Assembly (NCBI RefSeq): GCF_009380155.1
Contig: NZ_WHUV01000002.1
Location: forward strand, 1 to 64,000
Direction of reading: 5' to 3'
Origin: Pseudomonas piscis
GTDB lineage: Bacteria > Pseudomonadota > Gammaproteobacteria > Pseudomonadales > Pseudomonadaceae
Length of the DNA stretch: 64,000 nt
Below, in pieces: positions 1-8,823 of this stretch; positions within the stretch are counted from its first letter, which is position 1; each line of letters starts with the position of its first letter. Under the pieces are notes generated by a model, which ran no database searches, was not told the origin of the DNA, and saw only the letters and a list, made by a program, of their open reading frames with translations. The translations under genes and the position numbers were made by a program.

Positions 1-249
1 CGTGGTTTCTCTGGTGAGTGTTAGGTCTTCGCAAACTCAACGTTAGCCAAGAACCACGATGACCAACCTCTCTCGCCAGCAGAGCGCCTTCGGTTGGTTC
101 AGTTACACCACTTCTAGGGACACGATCGAAGGATTCGGGAAAACGTCGTCTGGTCTGGGTCATGAACACTCCTTGCGGTGGACATTATCCACCTTAAGTC
201 AGTGTCCACTCAGCCCGGGACAGACCAAGCAGGTTTATCAATAACCTAG
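1..249. other. No gene recognised
   Basis: I see no convincing coding region here. Positions 1-7 and 52-58 form a 7-bp inverted repeat (CGTGGTT / AACCACG). The stretch lies directly before decayed integrase and relaxase fragments, so it may be further debris of the same lost element. No transposase was recognised. Confidence 0.4.
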
Positions 250-321
250 GCGTGTTCACCATATGCCGGTGTTCTGCGAACCCTGGCCCGGCTTCCGTCG
301 TGGGTCCTGTGTGGCTCTTGG

Positions 322-480
322 CAACGGATCTTCCTGTGCAAGATCACCCCGGCGGGTCGCCGGGTGTTCATGCTCCAGTACCGCACTTGCGCTGCAAGTC
401 CGCCCTGGGTCTGTTCGGAGAACTGACCGTCGAGCAAGAACGGCGGCATGTCCAAGCCCATGAGTGCAGAAGCCTAATGG
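322..480 (+). pseudogene. Fragment of phage-type tyrosine integrase (N-terminal DUF4102 region)
   Basis: Two frames joined by a frameshift near position 392 resemble the N-terminal DNA-binding region of P4-type integrases. The first frame (about 328-390) reads ITPAGRRVFMLQYRT. The second (396-446) reads KSALGLFGELTVEQERR, matching the usual pattern of a substrate-like strand followed by LG-x-FG-x-LT-x-EQAR. Nothing of the catalytic domain (R...HxxR...Y) follows, so the gene is a non-functional stub. It lies about 190 bp before a relaxase fragment in the same orientation, which suggests both come from one decayed integrative element. Identification is by motif memory only. Confidence 0.55.
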
Positions 481-637
481 CTGCTTTCGATGGTGTGGTG
501 CCGGGAGGGCTGCCCGTAGGTCCTGCCTTCGCCGAGCGACTCGGCAAGGTTCTGACCTTTGGCGAGCACTATGGCGGCTGGTGTCGGGCGCTCAGCCGTG
601 TGAGCCGGCAGTGCTCGACCCGGGTGGCTGTGGCCGG

Positions 638-960
638 ATGATCGTTGGGCGCGTGGTCACCAAGGGGCTGGCCGAGCGGCATGGCCAGCGCGCAATCCTG
701 AGCTGGCGCAGGCTGCCAAGGACATTGCCATGGAAACTGGCTTGGAGCACCGCCTGCTGGCGGGCGGCTGCCGTGTGGCCGGCATCTACCAGCGCTCTGC
801 CATGCTGGACAGTGGACGTTACGCGATGCTCGATGACGACATGGGATTGCGCCCGATGCCGTGGGAGCCAATGATCGAGCAGCGCCTGGTGCGGTAGCTC
901 GGCGCCACGATGCACGGCACTGGCGTGTCCTGGGAGATTGGGCGGCAATGCGGACTTTCA
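638..960 (+). pseudogene. C-terminal fragment of a DUF3363 conjugative relaxase (VirD2/TraI type), broken
   Basis: The frame from 638 reads VVTKGLAERHGQRAIL. After a frameshift near 700 a second frame continues through GLEHRLLAGGCRVAGIYQ, SGRYAMLDDDMGL and PWEPMIEQRL to an in-frame TAG at 895-897. The homology continues past that stop as GVSWEIGRQ. These match the extreme C-terminus of DUF3363 relaxases of mobile elements (typical motifs: QGLARRQGQ, SGRFAMLDDGMGF, PWxPVIEQRLG, VSWxxGRQRG). With at least one frameshift and one stop it cannot be functional. It is the clearest trace here of a former integrative conjugative element. Confidence 0.7.
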
Positions 961-961
961 A

Positions 962-1861
962 TCATCTTAATGACCCCACCGGGAACAGATGTGCAGCCAT
1001 GAAGTCAACGAACGCCCGTACTCTGGGCAACAGTTGCCGATTGGAAGGCCACAATATCCAGAAGGTACTGGATGAACCGGCCCAGTCGTCCAACACCGTC
1101 ACAAGTTCGCCACGATCGAGGGCTGGCCTGACCGCGAAGTCCGGCAGATAGGCGATACCGTGGCCCTGGATGGCCATATGCCGCAGCGTCTCCAGGTGGT
1201 TGCTCGTCATGCTTGCCGCTGGGCGTATGTCGACGTCCTCGTCGCCGCGCCGCAAACGCCATTTCTCCAGCAGGCCGGTGCTTGGAACGCGATGCAGCAG
1301 GCAAGCGTGCCGGGCGATGTCCTCGGGTTGTTCGGGCCTGTGGTGCTGCTCGAAATAACATGGTGCGCCCACGCAGACAAAGCGGCTGATACCCAGGCGT
1401 TTGCTCATCAGTCGGGAGTCGCTCAACTCTCCAGTGCGCACCACCGCATCGAATCCTTCGTCCACGACATCCACCAAGCGATCGCTGAAATCCAGGTCGA
1501 GTTCGATCTGCGGATAGCGGCTGGCAAAAGCCGACAACACCGGCCACATCAGCCCGCTGACCAGTGGCAGACTTACCCGCAATCGGCCTTGTGGGGTCGC
1601 CGTCGTGCTGGCCAGCTCATGCTCGGCCGCAGCGATCTCGGCGAGGATGCGCCGACAGCGGTCGAGGAACAGCGTGCCTTCCGCTGTGAGGCTCACGCTG
1701 CGGGTACTGCGCTGAAACAGGCGCACGCCTAGCTTCTGCTCCAGTCGGGCCACGGCCTTGCTAACCGCTGACGCGGAGATACCCAACTGCCGTCCCGCTG
1801 TTGCGAAGCTGCGCAATTCGGCTACCTGCACAAAGATCGTCATGCCGCCGTGGCTATCCAT
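962..1861 (-). CDS. LysR-family transcriptional regulator
   Basis: Predicted cytoplasmic activator or repressor of 299 aa, the normal LysR length. The N-terminal winged helix-turn-helix covers roughly residues 1-60 (FVQVAELRSFATAGRQLGIS, then SAVSKAVARLEQKLGVRLF), followed by a LysR substrate-binding domain (about 90-290). I chose the ATG at 1861 because GGAGGG sits a few bases upstream. A TTG four codons earlier is the alternative and would lie inside that Shine-Dalgarno. The gene is divergent from the MFS exporter that starts at about 2035, the classical layout in which a LysR protein controls its neighbour from the shared 170-bp gap. The ligand is unknown. Confidence 0.9.
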   Translation of the reverse strand: MDSHGGMTIFVQVAELRSFATAGRQLGISASAVSKAVARLEQKLGVRLFQRSTRSVSLTAEGTLFLDRCRRILAEIAAAEHELASTTATPQGRLRVSLPLVSGLMWPVLSAFASRYPQIELDLDFSDRLVDVVDEGFDAVVRTGELSDSRLMSKRLGISRFVCVGAPCYFEQHHRPEQPEDIARHACLLHRVPSTGLLEKWRLRRGDEDVDIRPAASMTSNHLETLRHMAIQGHGIAYLPDFAVRPALDRGELVTVLDDWAGSSSTFWILWPSNRQLLPRVRAFVDFMAAHLFPVGSLR

Positions 1862-2034
1862 TTCACCCTCCAATTACTGACTGATCTGTCATGTTTATCA
1901 TGAATGCTGCGCTATTTTTCCATTACTAGTTCCTTAATATCATCAAGTATTCAACGAGGTCGTCACGGCATTGTCGCGACAACCATGAATCCGAGGGCGC
2001 CATGCATGGCCTCGATACCTTCAAGGGATACCCG

Positions 2035-3567
2035 ATGAGTACTACCACCGTGTCCGAGTCGGACGCGAAATTCTGCCAAGCTCCGTTGATCGTCACCGGT
2101 TGCCTGACCGCCGCCGTCATTCCATTGAGCATCGCCGGCCCCGCTGTGGTCGTCCCCTCCATCAACCAGGCACTTGGCGGCAGCGCGGTCGAGCTGACCT
2201 GGATCATCAACGCCTACATCCTGACCTACGGCAGTGCGACGCTAGCCGCTGGCAGCCTGGCCGACACCTATGGGCGCAAGCGGGTTTGGCTGTCCGGCAT
2301 GCTGTTGTTCGCGGTGATAACGGCGGCCATTCCCTTCATGCCGTCCGTGTTCTGGATCGACATCCTGCGACTCATTCAGGGCCTGGGCGCGGCAGCCGCC
2401 TTTGCGGGCGCGATGGCTGCGCTGACACAAGAGTTCGATGGACACGTCCGTACGCGCGCATTCAGCCTGATCGGTACGACTTTCGGCGCTGGAGCGGCAT
2501 TCGGCCCATTCATGGCTGGACTGCTGATCGACACCCTGGGGTGGCAATGGGTGTTCTTTCTGCCGGCGCTGGTCGCCTTGCTGGCATCGGCACTCATCGC
2601 ACCAGTTGCCCGCGAGACACGCGACCCCGACGCCACTGGGCTGGACTGGTCCGGCGCCATCAGCTTTACCACCGGCCTGGCCGTGTTGACCTACGGCATC
2701 ATTCTTGCGCCCGAGCGAGGTTGGAGCCATACCTGGGTACTGGCTTGCCTGGCGAGCGCCCTCATGTTGCTGGCCGCCTTTGTCATCATCGAACGCCGGC
2801 AGGCCAGGCCCATGCTGGACCTGTCGTTGTTCACTAATGCCCGGTTCGTCGGAGTGCAAGTGCTGGCGGTTGCGCCGGCCTATGCGTACATCGTGCTGCT
2901 GGTCATGCTGCCACCCCGATTCATCGGGGTCGAAGGATACAGCGCACTGGCGGCCGGGCAGATGATGATTGCGCTGTCCGCGCCGCTACTGGTGGTGCCC
3001 TTCATTGCCGGCGTGCTGGCGCGTTGGATCAACGTCGGTGTGCTGTCTGGCATTGGCCTGGCCATTGCGGCAGCCGGGCTGGCCTGGTTGGGCTTGACGC
3101 TATCCGGTGGTGCGCAAAGCGCGCGTTTGCTGGCGATGCTGGTGATCGGCATTGGCATCGGCCTGCCCTGGGGGTTGATGGATGGTTTGGCCGTGAGCGT
3201 TGTTCCCAAGGAACGGGCGGGCATGGCCGCGGGAATCTTCAATGCGGTACGACTGGCTGGCGACGGGATGGCCATTGCCGCCGTGGGCGCCATGATGGCC
3301 GCCAACATTCTCTCTGGGCTGGTGGCTTCAGTGCCGAATGGCGCACCAGGGACAATGGCGAATGCGGACTTGGTCGAAGCATCGAACCGGTTGGCAATGA
3401 GTGATCTACACAATGCCCTGGTGCATTTGCCGGCGGCTGGACGGTCGCTGCTGTTGCAGGTATATGAAGGCGCATTCCGTTTTCAGCTTCTTGTCCTGGC
3501 CGGTGCCGCGGCAGCGACGGCGATCCTGGTGCTCGTGCTGTTGGGAAGGGTAAGACGACATGACTGA
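2035..3567 (+). CDS. MFS transporter, DHA2 (14-TM drug:H+ antiporter) family
   Basis: Inner-membrane proton-driven exporter of about 510 aa with 14 predicted hydrophobic segments, as in the QacA/SmvA/EmrB class. Motif A is visible after TM2 (GSLADTYGRKR) and a DHA2 motif C-like segment occurs near GTTFGAGAAFGPFMAG. Two starts are possible: ATG 2002 (preceded by GAGGG) and ATG 2035 (preceded by AAGGGA at 7 nt). I prefer 2035 because the extra 11 residues look non-conserved. Divergent from the LysR gene at 962-1861, which probably regulates it. Specificity (antiseptic, dye or antibiotic) cannot be read from the sequence. Confidence 0.88.
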   Translation: MSTTTVSESDAKFCQAPLIVTGCLTAAVIPLSIAGPAVVVPSINQALGGSAVELTWIINAYILTYGSATLAAGSLADTYGRKRVWLSGMLLFAVITAAIPFMPSVFWIDILRLIQGLGAAAAFAGAMAALTQEFDGHVRTRAFSLIGTTFGAGAAFGPFMAGLLIDTLGWQWVFFLPALVALLASALIAPVARETRDPDATGLDWSGAISFTTGLAVLTYGIILAPERGWSHTWVLACLASALMLLAAFVIIERRQARPMLDLSLFTNARFVGVQVLAVAPAYAYIVLLVMLPPRFIGVEGYSALAAGQMMIALSAPLLVVPFIAGVLARWINVGVLSGIGLAIAAAGLAWLGLTLSGGAQSARLLAMLVIGIGIGLPWGLMDGLAVSVVPKERAGMAAGIFNAVRLAGDGMAIAAVGAMMAANILSGLVASVPNGAPGTMANADLVEASNRLAMSDLHNALVHLPAAGRSLLLQVYEGAFRFQLLVLAGAAAATAILVLVLLGRVRRHD

Positions 3568-3572
3568 TCGCG

Positions 3573-3728
3573 ATGGAGTTCAGGCATCTACGTTGCTTCC
3601 AGGCCGTTGCTGAAGACCCACGCTTCGCCTGCGCTGCCGAACGGCGATACATCGAGCAATCGCCGCTGTCGCGCGCCATAAAAGAACTGGAAGTGGTCGG
3701 TCTCCTGCTCAGTTCTTGCCCCATGTAA
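3573..3728 (+). pseudogene. Truncated LysR-family regulator (N-terminal HTH only)
   Basis: The ATG at 3573 opens a 51-codon frame starting MEFRHLRCFQAVAE and continuing IEQSPLSRAIKELE, the N-terminal helix-turn-helix of LysR proteins (usual form: ELHFGRAAERLHIEQSPLSRAIK-x-LE). The frame then diverges and stops at 3726, so there is no effector domain. It begins 5 bp after the MFS stop codon. It is a gene remnant, perhaps left by the rearrangement that joined this cluster to the exporter at 3759-5108. Confidence 0.65.
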
Positions 3729-3758
3729 CCGCGCTGCATGCCAGCAAGGCCGCTAGAT

Positions 3759-5108
3759 TCAGAGCGAGGGTTCCTGCAGGTCCGTTACACCTTCCTGAGC
3801 GGGAGCGCGAGGTGCTTGATCGCCAGAGGCGGGTGCTTTTCCTGGCGCGGGGACTAGTTCCCGGATGTGCCGGCTAAACAGGGTGAAGGCTCCAAGTCCT
3901 AGCAAGAGGGCACCGATGACGGAGATCATTAATCCCAGAGAGCCTGTCATGTCGTTGCCCCAGAGGATCGCTGCATTGGGATGTCGGCTGACGATAGGGG
4001 TCATGAGCGACGAAACCGCCGGAGCCGATAGCAGGACGGACACCGGGGTCATCAGGTACAGCGTGACCGAACGCAACGCGATGATCTTGCCTTGTATGTC
4101 CTGTGGCGTATGGGTATGCCAGATGGTCTGGTTGGAACTGGCCAGGAGTGCTACTGAGGCCCCGACCAAGGGTGTCAGTAACCAAAGATTCTCCCTGAGG
4201 GCCGCCAGCCCAATGGCGATGAAGCTGAAGCCGAGAACGAAGGTACTGGCGATCAGCAAGTACACGGGGTGAATACGTTTCTTGAGCCGGGTCATGGAGA
4301 GCCCCGAGAGCAGCATTCCGGCTCCGACCGCCGCGGATACCAGCCCTAACTCGAGGTTGGATCGCGCAGTCAGTACATAAGGCGTCAGGGCGACCATGAA
4401 GATCGAAAGCAGAGCGTTGATCAGCATGAAGGCGAGCAAAAGGGCCACCAGGGGCCGCTTGCTCGAGAGCCAAAGCAAGCTCTGCCTGATCTCTGCGATC
4501 AATGGGATGTTTTTTGTGAGGTGAAGCGGGGGGCTGAAAGTAACGCTGAACGTGTAGCAAAACAGCAGGGTTGCGCTGGCGACAAAGGTCAGTGCGTCGC
4601 TACCGAGCAGCAGGGGGAGCCCAAGATAATCGAAGCCGACTGCCCCCAATACTGGCCCTAATATGAGTGAGCTGCCACGGAAGATTTGCTGGACCGAGTT
4701 GATCTTCAGCAAAGCGTCCTTGGGCGTGATGTCAGGGATCAGAGAGGCCGAGGCGGTGTAGCGAAATTCGTTCGCGCAAGCAAGGCACAATGCCAGGGTA
4801 ATGGCCTGGAAAGTTCCGAACAGACCGTATCGATACAGAGTGAGGGATAACAGCAGGCTGATACAAGAAAGGCCGTCGGCGGCGATCAGGATCCTTTTCT
4901 TATCGTAGCGATCACTGGCCAGCCCCGCGATGGGAGCAAACAGAAGGACAGTGAGTGGAGTGATGATCCCCAGCAAGGTCAGTGCCCCGTAGGAGCCTGT
5001 GACGTGGAATATCCAGGCAGCAATCCCGAAGGTAGTCAGGCTCGACCCCATACTGTTCATGCCAAGTATGCAGACGAACAGAACGGGGGATAGAGAGATA
5101 CGAAGCAT
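3759..5108 (-). CDS. MFS transporter, MFS_3 / EntS-like exporter
   Basis: Inner-membrane transporter of 449 aa with 12 hydrophobic segments. It begins MLRISLSPVLFVCILGMNSM and carries the MFS motif A region as AGLASDRYDKKR. It resembles MFS_3 transporters (EntS, MefA-like) that export siderophores, peptides or macrolides. The open frame extends upstream to 5582, but that extension (positions 5109-5582) is low in hydrophobicity and overlaps a different small frame, so I start at the ATG of the first transmembrane helix; AGAGG lies upstream of it. A small Cys-rich ORF ends 43 bp before this start and may be linked to it. Confidence 0.8.
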   Translation of the reverse strand: MLRISLSPVLFVCILGMNSMGSSLTTFGIAAWIFHVTGSYGALTLLGIITPLTVLLFAPIAGLASDRYDKKRILIAADGLSCISLLLSLTLYRYGLFGTFQAITLALCLACANEFRYTASASLIPDITPKDALLKINSVQQIFRGSSLILGPVLGAVGFDYLGLPLLLGSDALTFVASATLLFCYTFSVTFSPPLHLTKNIPLIAEIRQSLLWLSSKRPLVALLLAFMLINALLSIFMVALTPYVLTARSNLELGLVSAAVGAGMLLSGLSMTRLKKRIHPVYLLIASTFVLGFSFIAIGLAALRENLWLLTPLVGASVALLASSNQTIWHTHTPQDIQGKIIALRSVTLYLMTPVSVLLSAPAVSSLMTPIVSRHPNAAILWGNDMTGSLGLMISVIGALLLGLGAFTLFSRHIRELVPAPGKAPASGDQAPRAPAQEGVTDLQEPSL

Positions 5109-5151
5109 TGAGGAGTCGCCTCTGGAAGGCTGTTTTTTCAGATAAGCAGCG

Positions 5152-5412
5152 TCAGCCGGTGGTGAATTCATTACAGGCTGGGCAGCTTCGGTAGCAGATG
5201 TAGGCCTGGCGCTCCGTGTATCCATCCAGGAACACCTTGAAGCTTTCAAAGAGCGCTTCCCGGCTGCTATTGCCGGTTGGAAAGTGCAGGGGCGTCGAGG
5301 TCGTGCAGCCCACAACCAGGGCGAGTCTCTGAACGAGTTGCATAGAGCAGTTCCATCCATGTGATCGGTATGCGTGTGGATGCCCATCAACCATTGGTCT
5401 GCTGACCCACAA
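5152..5412 (-). CDS. Possible small Cys-rich protein upstream of MFS exporter
   Basis: A frame of up to 86 codons. The part most likely to be real starts at the internal ATG near 5343 (MQLVQRLALVVGCTTS) and ends with a Cys-rich tail, YICYRSCPACNEF. It reads in the same direction as the exporter and stops 43 bp before it. Overlap with a long out-of-frame extension of the exporter ORF makes coding status uncertain, and no strong ribosome binding site is visible. It could be a small substrate or accessory peptide, a gene remnant, or chance. I do not recognise a family. Confidence 0.25.
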   Translation of the reverse strand: MWVSRPMVDGHPHAYRSHGWNCSMQLVQRLALVVGCTTSTPLHFPTGNSSREALFESFKVFLDGYTERQAYICYRSCPACNEFTTG

Positions 5413-5833
5413 GCTGGTTGTGAAACTGCGCGAAGAAAAATATTAGAGCTGGGGATATACGATTTTTTTATATGTCTAGATTGGTTCTTGTCGTGGCGTC
5501 TAATCATTTCTTGTAGCTGCCCCACAATCGGGTTGGTGCTGGGCTGGACGGTTGCACCACTTGCAGTAAGGCGGCGGATCACGTGGGGCTGATGCGCATT
5601 GCCTGTTCCCCAAACGGCCTATTGATGGCGGTAGAGGTCCGCGGCATCTCGGGGTTGGGCACGGTTTGGATGAGATAGGCCGGTGGGCATCCGCAGCGAT
5701 GTTTACCACTCGATGTCCATCGCTGATCAATACAGCCAGCACGCGCGACGTCTGCAATAATGACGAGCACTGCGGCGCGATGGCCTATCGAGTGCTTTGC
5801 GCCAACATCTGGTATTTGGGTTTGGAGAACTCC
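5413..5833. other. Intergenic region with AT-rich promoter-like tract
   Basis: About 420 bp between the minus-strand exporter unit and the carbonic anhydrase. Positions 5440-5500 are strikingly AT-rich (GATTTTTTTATATG around 5461), in contrast with the GC-rich surroundings, and probably hold promoters for one or both directions. Frames crossing the rest (for example 5666-5833, in frame with the carbonic anhydrase) lack conserved features and I treat them as non-coding. Confidence 0.4.
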
Positions 5834-6493
5834 ATGCGTGACATTATCGACGGCTTTCTGCGCTTTCAGCGCGAGGTTTATCCGCAACGCATCGAGCTTT
5901 TCAAGCAGCTCGCGACGACACAGAACCCCAAGGCGTTGTTCGTCACCTGCTCGGACAGTCGTGTTGTGCCCGAACTCCTGACGCAGCGTGAGCCGGGCGA
6001 GCTATTCGTTATTCGCAACGCCGGCAACATCGTGCCGTCCTATGGGCCCGAGCCGGGCGGCGTTTCGGCCACTGTCGAATATGCAGTCGCAGTACTTGGG
6101 GTGCAGGACATCGTGATCTGCGGCCACTCGGACTGTGGGGCGATGGGCGCGATTTCACGCTGCACGTGCCTGGATCATCTTCCGGCGGTCGCCAACTGGC
6201 TACGCCATTCGGATGCCGCAAAAGCGATCAACGCGGCCCATGAGTTCGACACGCCCCGCGCGAAGCTCGATGGCCTGGTGCGTGAGAACGTGATCGCACA
6301 ACTGGCGAACCTGCGTACGCATCCATCCGTGGCTCTGGCGCTCGAGCAGGGGCGCATGAACTTGCACGGCTGGGTCTACGACATCGAAGCGGGGGGAATC
6401 GATGCGCTTGATGGCGCGACGCGCAAGTTCGTACCACTTGCCGATTCGCCGACCACCGTTGCGATCTCTGCTCGAAATGGCAAGCAGATGTAG
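5834..6493 (+). CDS. cynT: Beta-carbonic anhydrase (CynT-like)
   Basis: Cytoplasmic zinc enzyme that interconverts CO2 and bicarbonate. It is 219 aa long, the length of E. coli CynT. Zinc ligands are visible as Cys39 (VTCSDSR, with the Asp41-Arg43 dyad), His98 and Cys101 ([11 protein letters not shown]). The start at 5834 is preceded by GGAG. The frame runs upstream to 5666 without conserved residues. In cyn operons this gene accompanies cyanase (cynS) and a LysR regulator, but no cyanase follows here, so cyanate use cannot be claimed and the enzyme may simply supply bicarbonate. Confidence 0.9.
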   Translation: MRDIIDGFLRFQREVYPQRIELFKQLATTQNPKALFVTCSDSRVVPELLTQREPGELFVIRNAGNIVPSYGPEPGGVSATVEYAVAVLGVQDIVICGHSDCGAMGAISRCTCLDHLPAVANWLRHSDAAKAINAAHEFDTPRAKLDGLVRENVIAQLANLRTHPSVALALEQGRMNLHGWVYDIEAGGIDALDGATRKFVPLADSPTTVAISARNGKQM

Positions 6494-6628
6494 CGCTGGC
6501 AAACAAGTCAAGGTGGCGGCGTTGCTTCCAGCGCCTGCTTGTCTTGAGGCGATGACGCCCGCGACGTGGAGTGATCTCTATTGGGCAAGTTCCGTAGCGA
6601 GCGATGCATCTGCGATGCCGCCACGGGA

Positions 6629-7099
6629 TCAGCCTGCTGCCTTGGCGCACTCCCTGGCAGCAGCCTGGTAAGATGCGTGCTTTTTCGAGTACTGGTCGAC
6701 GTCCTTGGAAATCATTCCTTGCCAGGAAGTGTTGGCGTCGACTGCGGCGGATTGGCATTTGGCCAAGGGGGCGTACAGCGTGCCAAAGCGGCCACTTTCG
6801 TCCATCAGTTTTCTCAGGGCATTGGCCTGGTCGCGAGCTTGTTTGCTGTCCATGGTGCCGGATAGCGCCAGCTTCTGACCGCGCTCTACCGCCTCGTTCA
6901 AGCGCTTGAGGAAATCGCGCGCTTGCTCGGACTGGGTCTTCTTTGTCGCTTCCTGGGCAGCGCCGGCCTGCTTTTCACGTTCTGTGGCTTCGGTGATGAC
7001 CGGCCAGTCGTCGCCCAGGTCGAGAATGCGCAACTTCTGCTCGGCATGAACCATCGGGGCGGCCAGCAGGCAAAGCGTCAATCCAACAGTCCTTTTCAT
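6629..7099 (-). CDS. Exported hypothetical protein with C-terminal PLxxC region
   Basis: A 156-aa protein with an N-terminal signal peptide (MKRTVGLTLCLLAAPMVHA, cleavage after the last Ala), so probably periplasmic. The middle is charged and helical (residues about 35-90, rich in E, K, Q, R). The C-terminal part contains LYAPLAKC followed by a Trp and a second Cys (AARECAKAAG). The lipoprotein encoded at 7615-8187 carries the same pattern, which suggests a shared family (see findings). The start at 7099 has GGAGTTGAAGGA upstream. No enzymatic motif was recognised. Confidence 0.7.
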   Translation of the reverse strand: MKRTVGLTLCLLAAPMVHAEQKLRILDLGDDWPVITEATEREKQAGAAQEATKKTQSEQARDFLKRLNEAVERGQKLALSGTMDSKQARDQANALRKLMDESGRFGTLYAPLAKCQSAAVDANTSWQGMISKDVDQYSKKHASYQAAARECAKAAG

Positions 7100-7614
7100 T
7101 CCTTCAACTCCTGTCGTGGCAAAGCGCCGGATTCTATGAAGTCTCACCCGCCAAGTCACTCGGGCAGACTTGTTGCACGACGCCAATCGTTCCAATTGTC
7201 ACCGATGGGGTACACCGGCCGACTTCCTGTCACGAGGAATTGGCCGGGCAGGCGATGGGTACCGCACGGGCCGCTCGCCGCCGATCAGTCACCGTTGGCG
7301 CCTGGGCAGGGTTCATGGCGCGACGAACTTGCTCCGGCGCATGCTCGCCGATGTCGAAATCACCGGCGAAGAAACCAAGGAACTGATCTCTTTGGCCGAA
7401 TGCCGGGGCTAGGTGAAGGGAGTTGTTTCAGCTAAGTGAGAAGCAGCGGGTCGCTGGGATGCAACCACGTCCCCGGTCCAATGGACCCCAGACCGCTCCC
7501 TCAAGCCCGGCAGGCTCGGTCTTTGGTGCTTGAAGCCGCATCTTGTAGGATGCGGTCCCCCGGGCATTAAGAGCCTGGGGGTTATGGATAAACACAGGCC
7601 GTGAAGTAGGGAAT
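7100..7614. other. Intergenic region with two hairpins
   Basis: About 515 bp between divergent genes. Two stem-loops precede the lipoprotein gene: CCGCATC (7536-7542) pairs with GATGCGG (7549-7555), and a 9-bp stem with one mismatch pairs 7557-7565 with 7573-7581. A frame at 7170-7412 ends LLRRMLADVEITGEETKELISLAE, which looks protein-like but matches nothing I know. It may be a gene remnant. Confidence 0.4.
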
Positions 7615-8187
7615 ATGAAAAAGATTAAAAGGTCCGCAATTATTGGGTTGTGTCTTGCTGCTATTTCTGGAATTTCAGGGTGCAATGATCCCGGATACAA
7701 GGTTACTGGAGATAATAAAAAGGTACTCGACCAGTACTCGGCAAATCGAGAGGGAGCAATCGCATACTTGCTGAAGACCACAGTCTATGTCGGCGAAGTA
7801 CGAGCGATGCAGGCATTGCCGGTCGGCCCGGCTTTATCCGCACAACATAAGAAGATGCTTGAGCTAGAGGCTGAGGGAGATGCGTTGGGCGACATGTTTT
7901 CGCCGCTATCCCACTGCAGTGGAGCGGGCTCTAAAGCCGAAGCATACTGGTCAGTGGTCGCAGGCAGCATTCGAACGCAAACGCCAGAGCAAGCCTTGGC
8001 AGCTTATGTCGAGGAGGCCAAGAATTGTCAGCAGCAAATCGACACTGGTCCGAAACCAACAACCTATATAGAAACTGATATCGATAAAAAGCCTCCCGTA
8101 GATGGCTGCCTGAGAATTATTTCTCTGGGCTCCGAAGAAAAGGTTCAACAGTGGAGCTGCTTGACTGAACTGCTCTCTAGGAAATAG
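7615..8187 (+). CDS. Putative lipoprotein, homologous in its C-terminal part to the 6629-7099 product
   Basis: A 190-aa protein with a type II signal peptide: MKKIKRSAIIGLCLAAISG followed by ISGC, the lipobox with Cys23. It is therefore probably anchored in the inner or outer membrane and faces the periplasm. The segment GDMFSPLSHC, a Trp about 10 residues later and a second Cys (EEAKNC) parallel the exported protein encoded divergently at 6629-7099. Two further Cys occur near the C-terminus (DGCLRI, SCLTELL). The local sequence is somewhat AT-richer than its neighbours. A hairpin follows at 8215. Function unknown. Confidence 0.75.
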   Translation: MKKIKRSAIIGLCLAAISGISGCNDPGYKVTGDNKKVLDQYSANREGAIAYLLKTTVYVGEVRAMQALPVGPALSAQHKKMLELEAEGDALGDMFSPLSHCSGAGSKAEAYWSVVAGSIRTQTPEQALAAYVEEAKNCQQQIDTGPKPTTYIETDIDKKPPVDGCLRIISLGSEEKVQQWSCLTELLSRK

Positions 8188-8214
8188 CGCTTCTCTGATT
8201 GCCAGCAACCATGA

Positions 8215-8248
8215 AAAGTGCCCAAGTTCTTTGTGTTCGGGGCACTTT
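8215..8248 (+). terminator. Probable terminator after the lipoprotein gene
   Basis: A 9-bp perfect stem, AAAGTGCCC (8215-8223) with GGGCACTTT (8240-8248), lies 28 bp after the stop codon at 8187. The T-run is short (TTT then CC), so termination strength is uncertain. Confidence 0.6.
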
Positions 8249-8719
8249 CCCGCGTTGATCCTCCGGTGCAATAGGCATGTATCACCGTATTAGACGGAGC
8301 GCTGTTCGCACTTCGGATGGGGCGAAACCCTAAGTTGATACTTGCAGAGTCTGGCTCCTGCCGTTTTGACATGTTGCACTGGGTGAGGGTGGGTGTTTCC
8401 GGGTCTGGAGGCATAAGCTGGCGGACCGTGCGTGTCCCGGGAAAAACATGGGTGATGCTGGAGCGGCATACGGCGCCCAGTGCTGGAGATGTGCGCAATG
8501 CACATGCCTGTGCGCTCGGGATTTGGGAGGACCGTTCGTGCATACGGCTGGATAAACTATCGACCCAGCACAGCCTGGCAAGCTCTTGGGTTACTCGGGG
8601 GAGCTAGACAAGCCATGCAAACCAATCAGCCAGCCGCGCGCGAAGCAGCCGTTTCGCGTATGTTGGCGGACTGGCCATGCCGCGCTGCTGAAGCGCAATG
8701 GCTACAGGCACGAAAAACC

Positions 8720-8759
8720 TGCGTCAAATGCAAGGTCGATTGCGTCAAATTGCTACTAT
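8720..8759 (+). promoter_or_regulatory. Direct repeats and -10-like element upstream of the RsbQ-like gene
   Basis: The 10-mer TGCGTCAAAT occurs at 8720-8729 and again at 8741-8750, exactly 21 bp (two helical turns) apart, followed by a -10-like TACTAT at 8754-8759. This is the layout of a direct-repeat operator for a dimeric activator or response regulator. The rest of the 575-bp gap (8249-8823) shows no convincing gene. Confidence 0.45.
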
Positions 8760-8823
8760 TCTGAATTGGCAGCTCAACCTATGGCCGCTGCCAGGCATTT
8801 TGCTGCACAACAATGGGATAGGT

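Noticed and set aside
1..58. Terminal inverted repeat of an insertion sequence
   Set aside because: The 7-bp repeat is too short, no transposase or target duplication is visible, and the left side is cut by the window edge.
5109..5582. 158-residue N-terminal extension of the MFS_3 exporter
   Set aside because: No hydrophobic or conserved pattern, weak start signals, and overlap with another frame. The first transmembrane helix begins at 5108.
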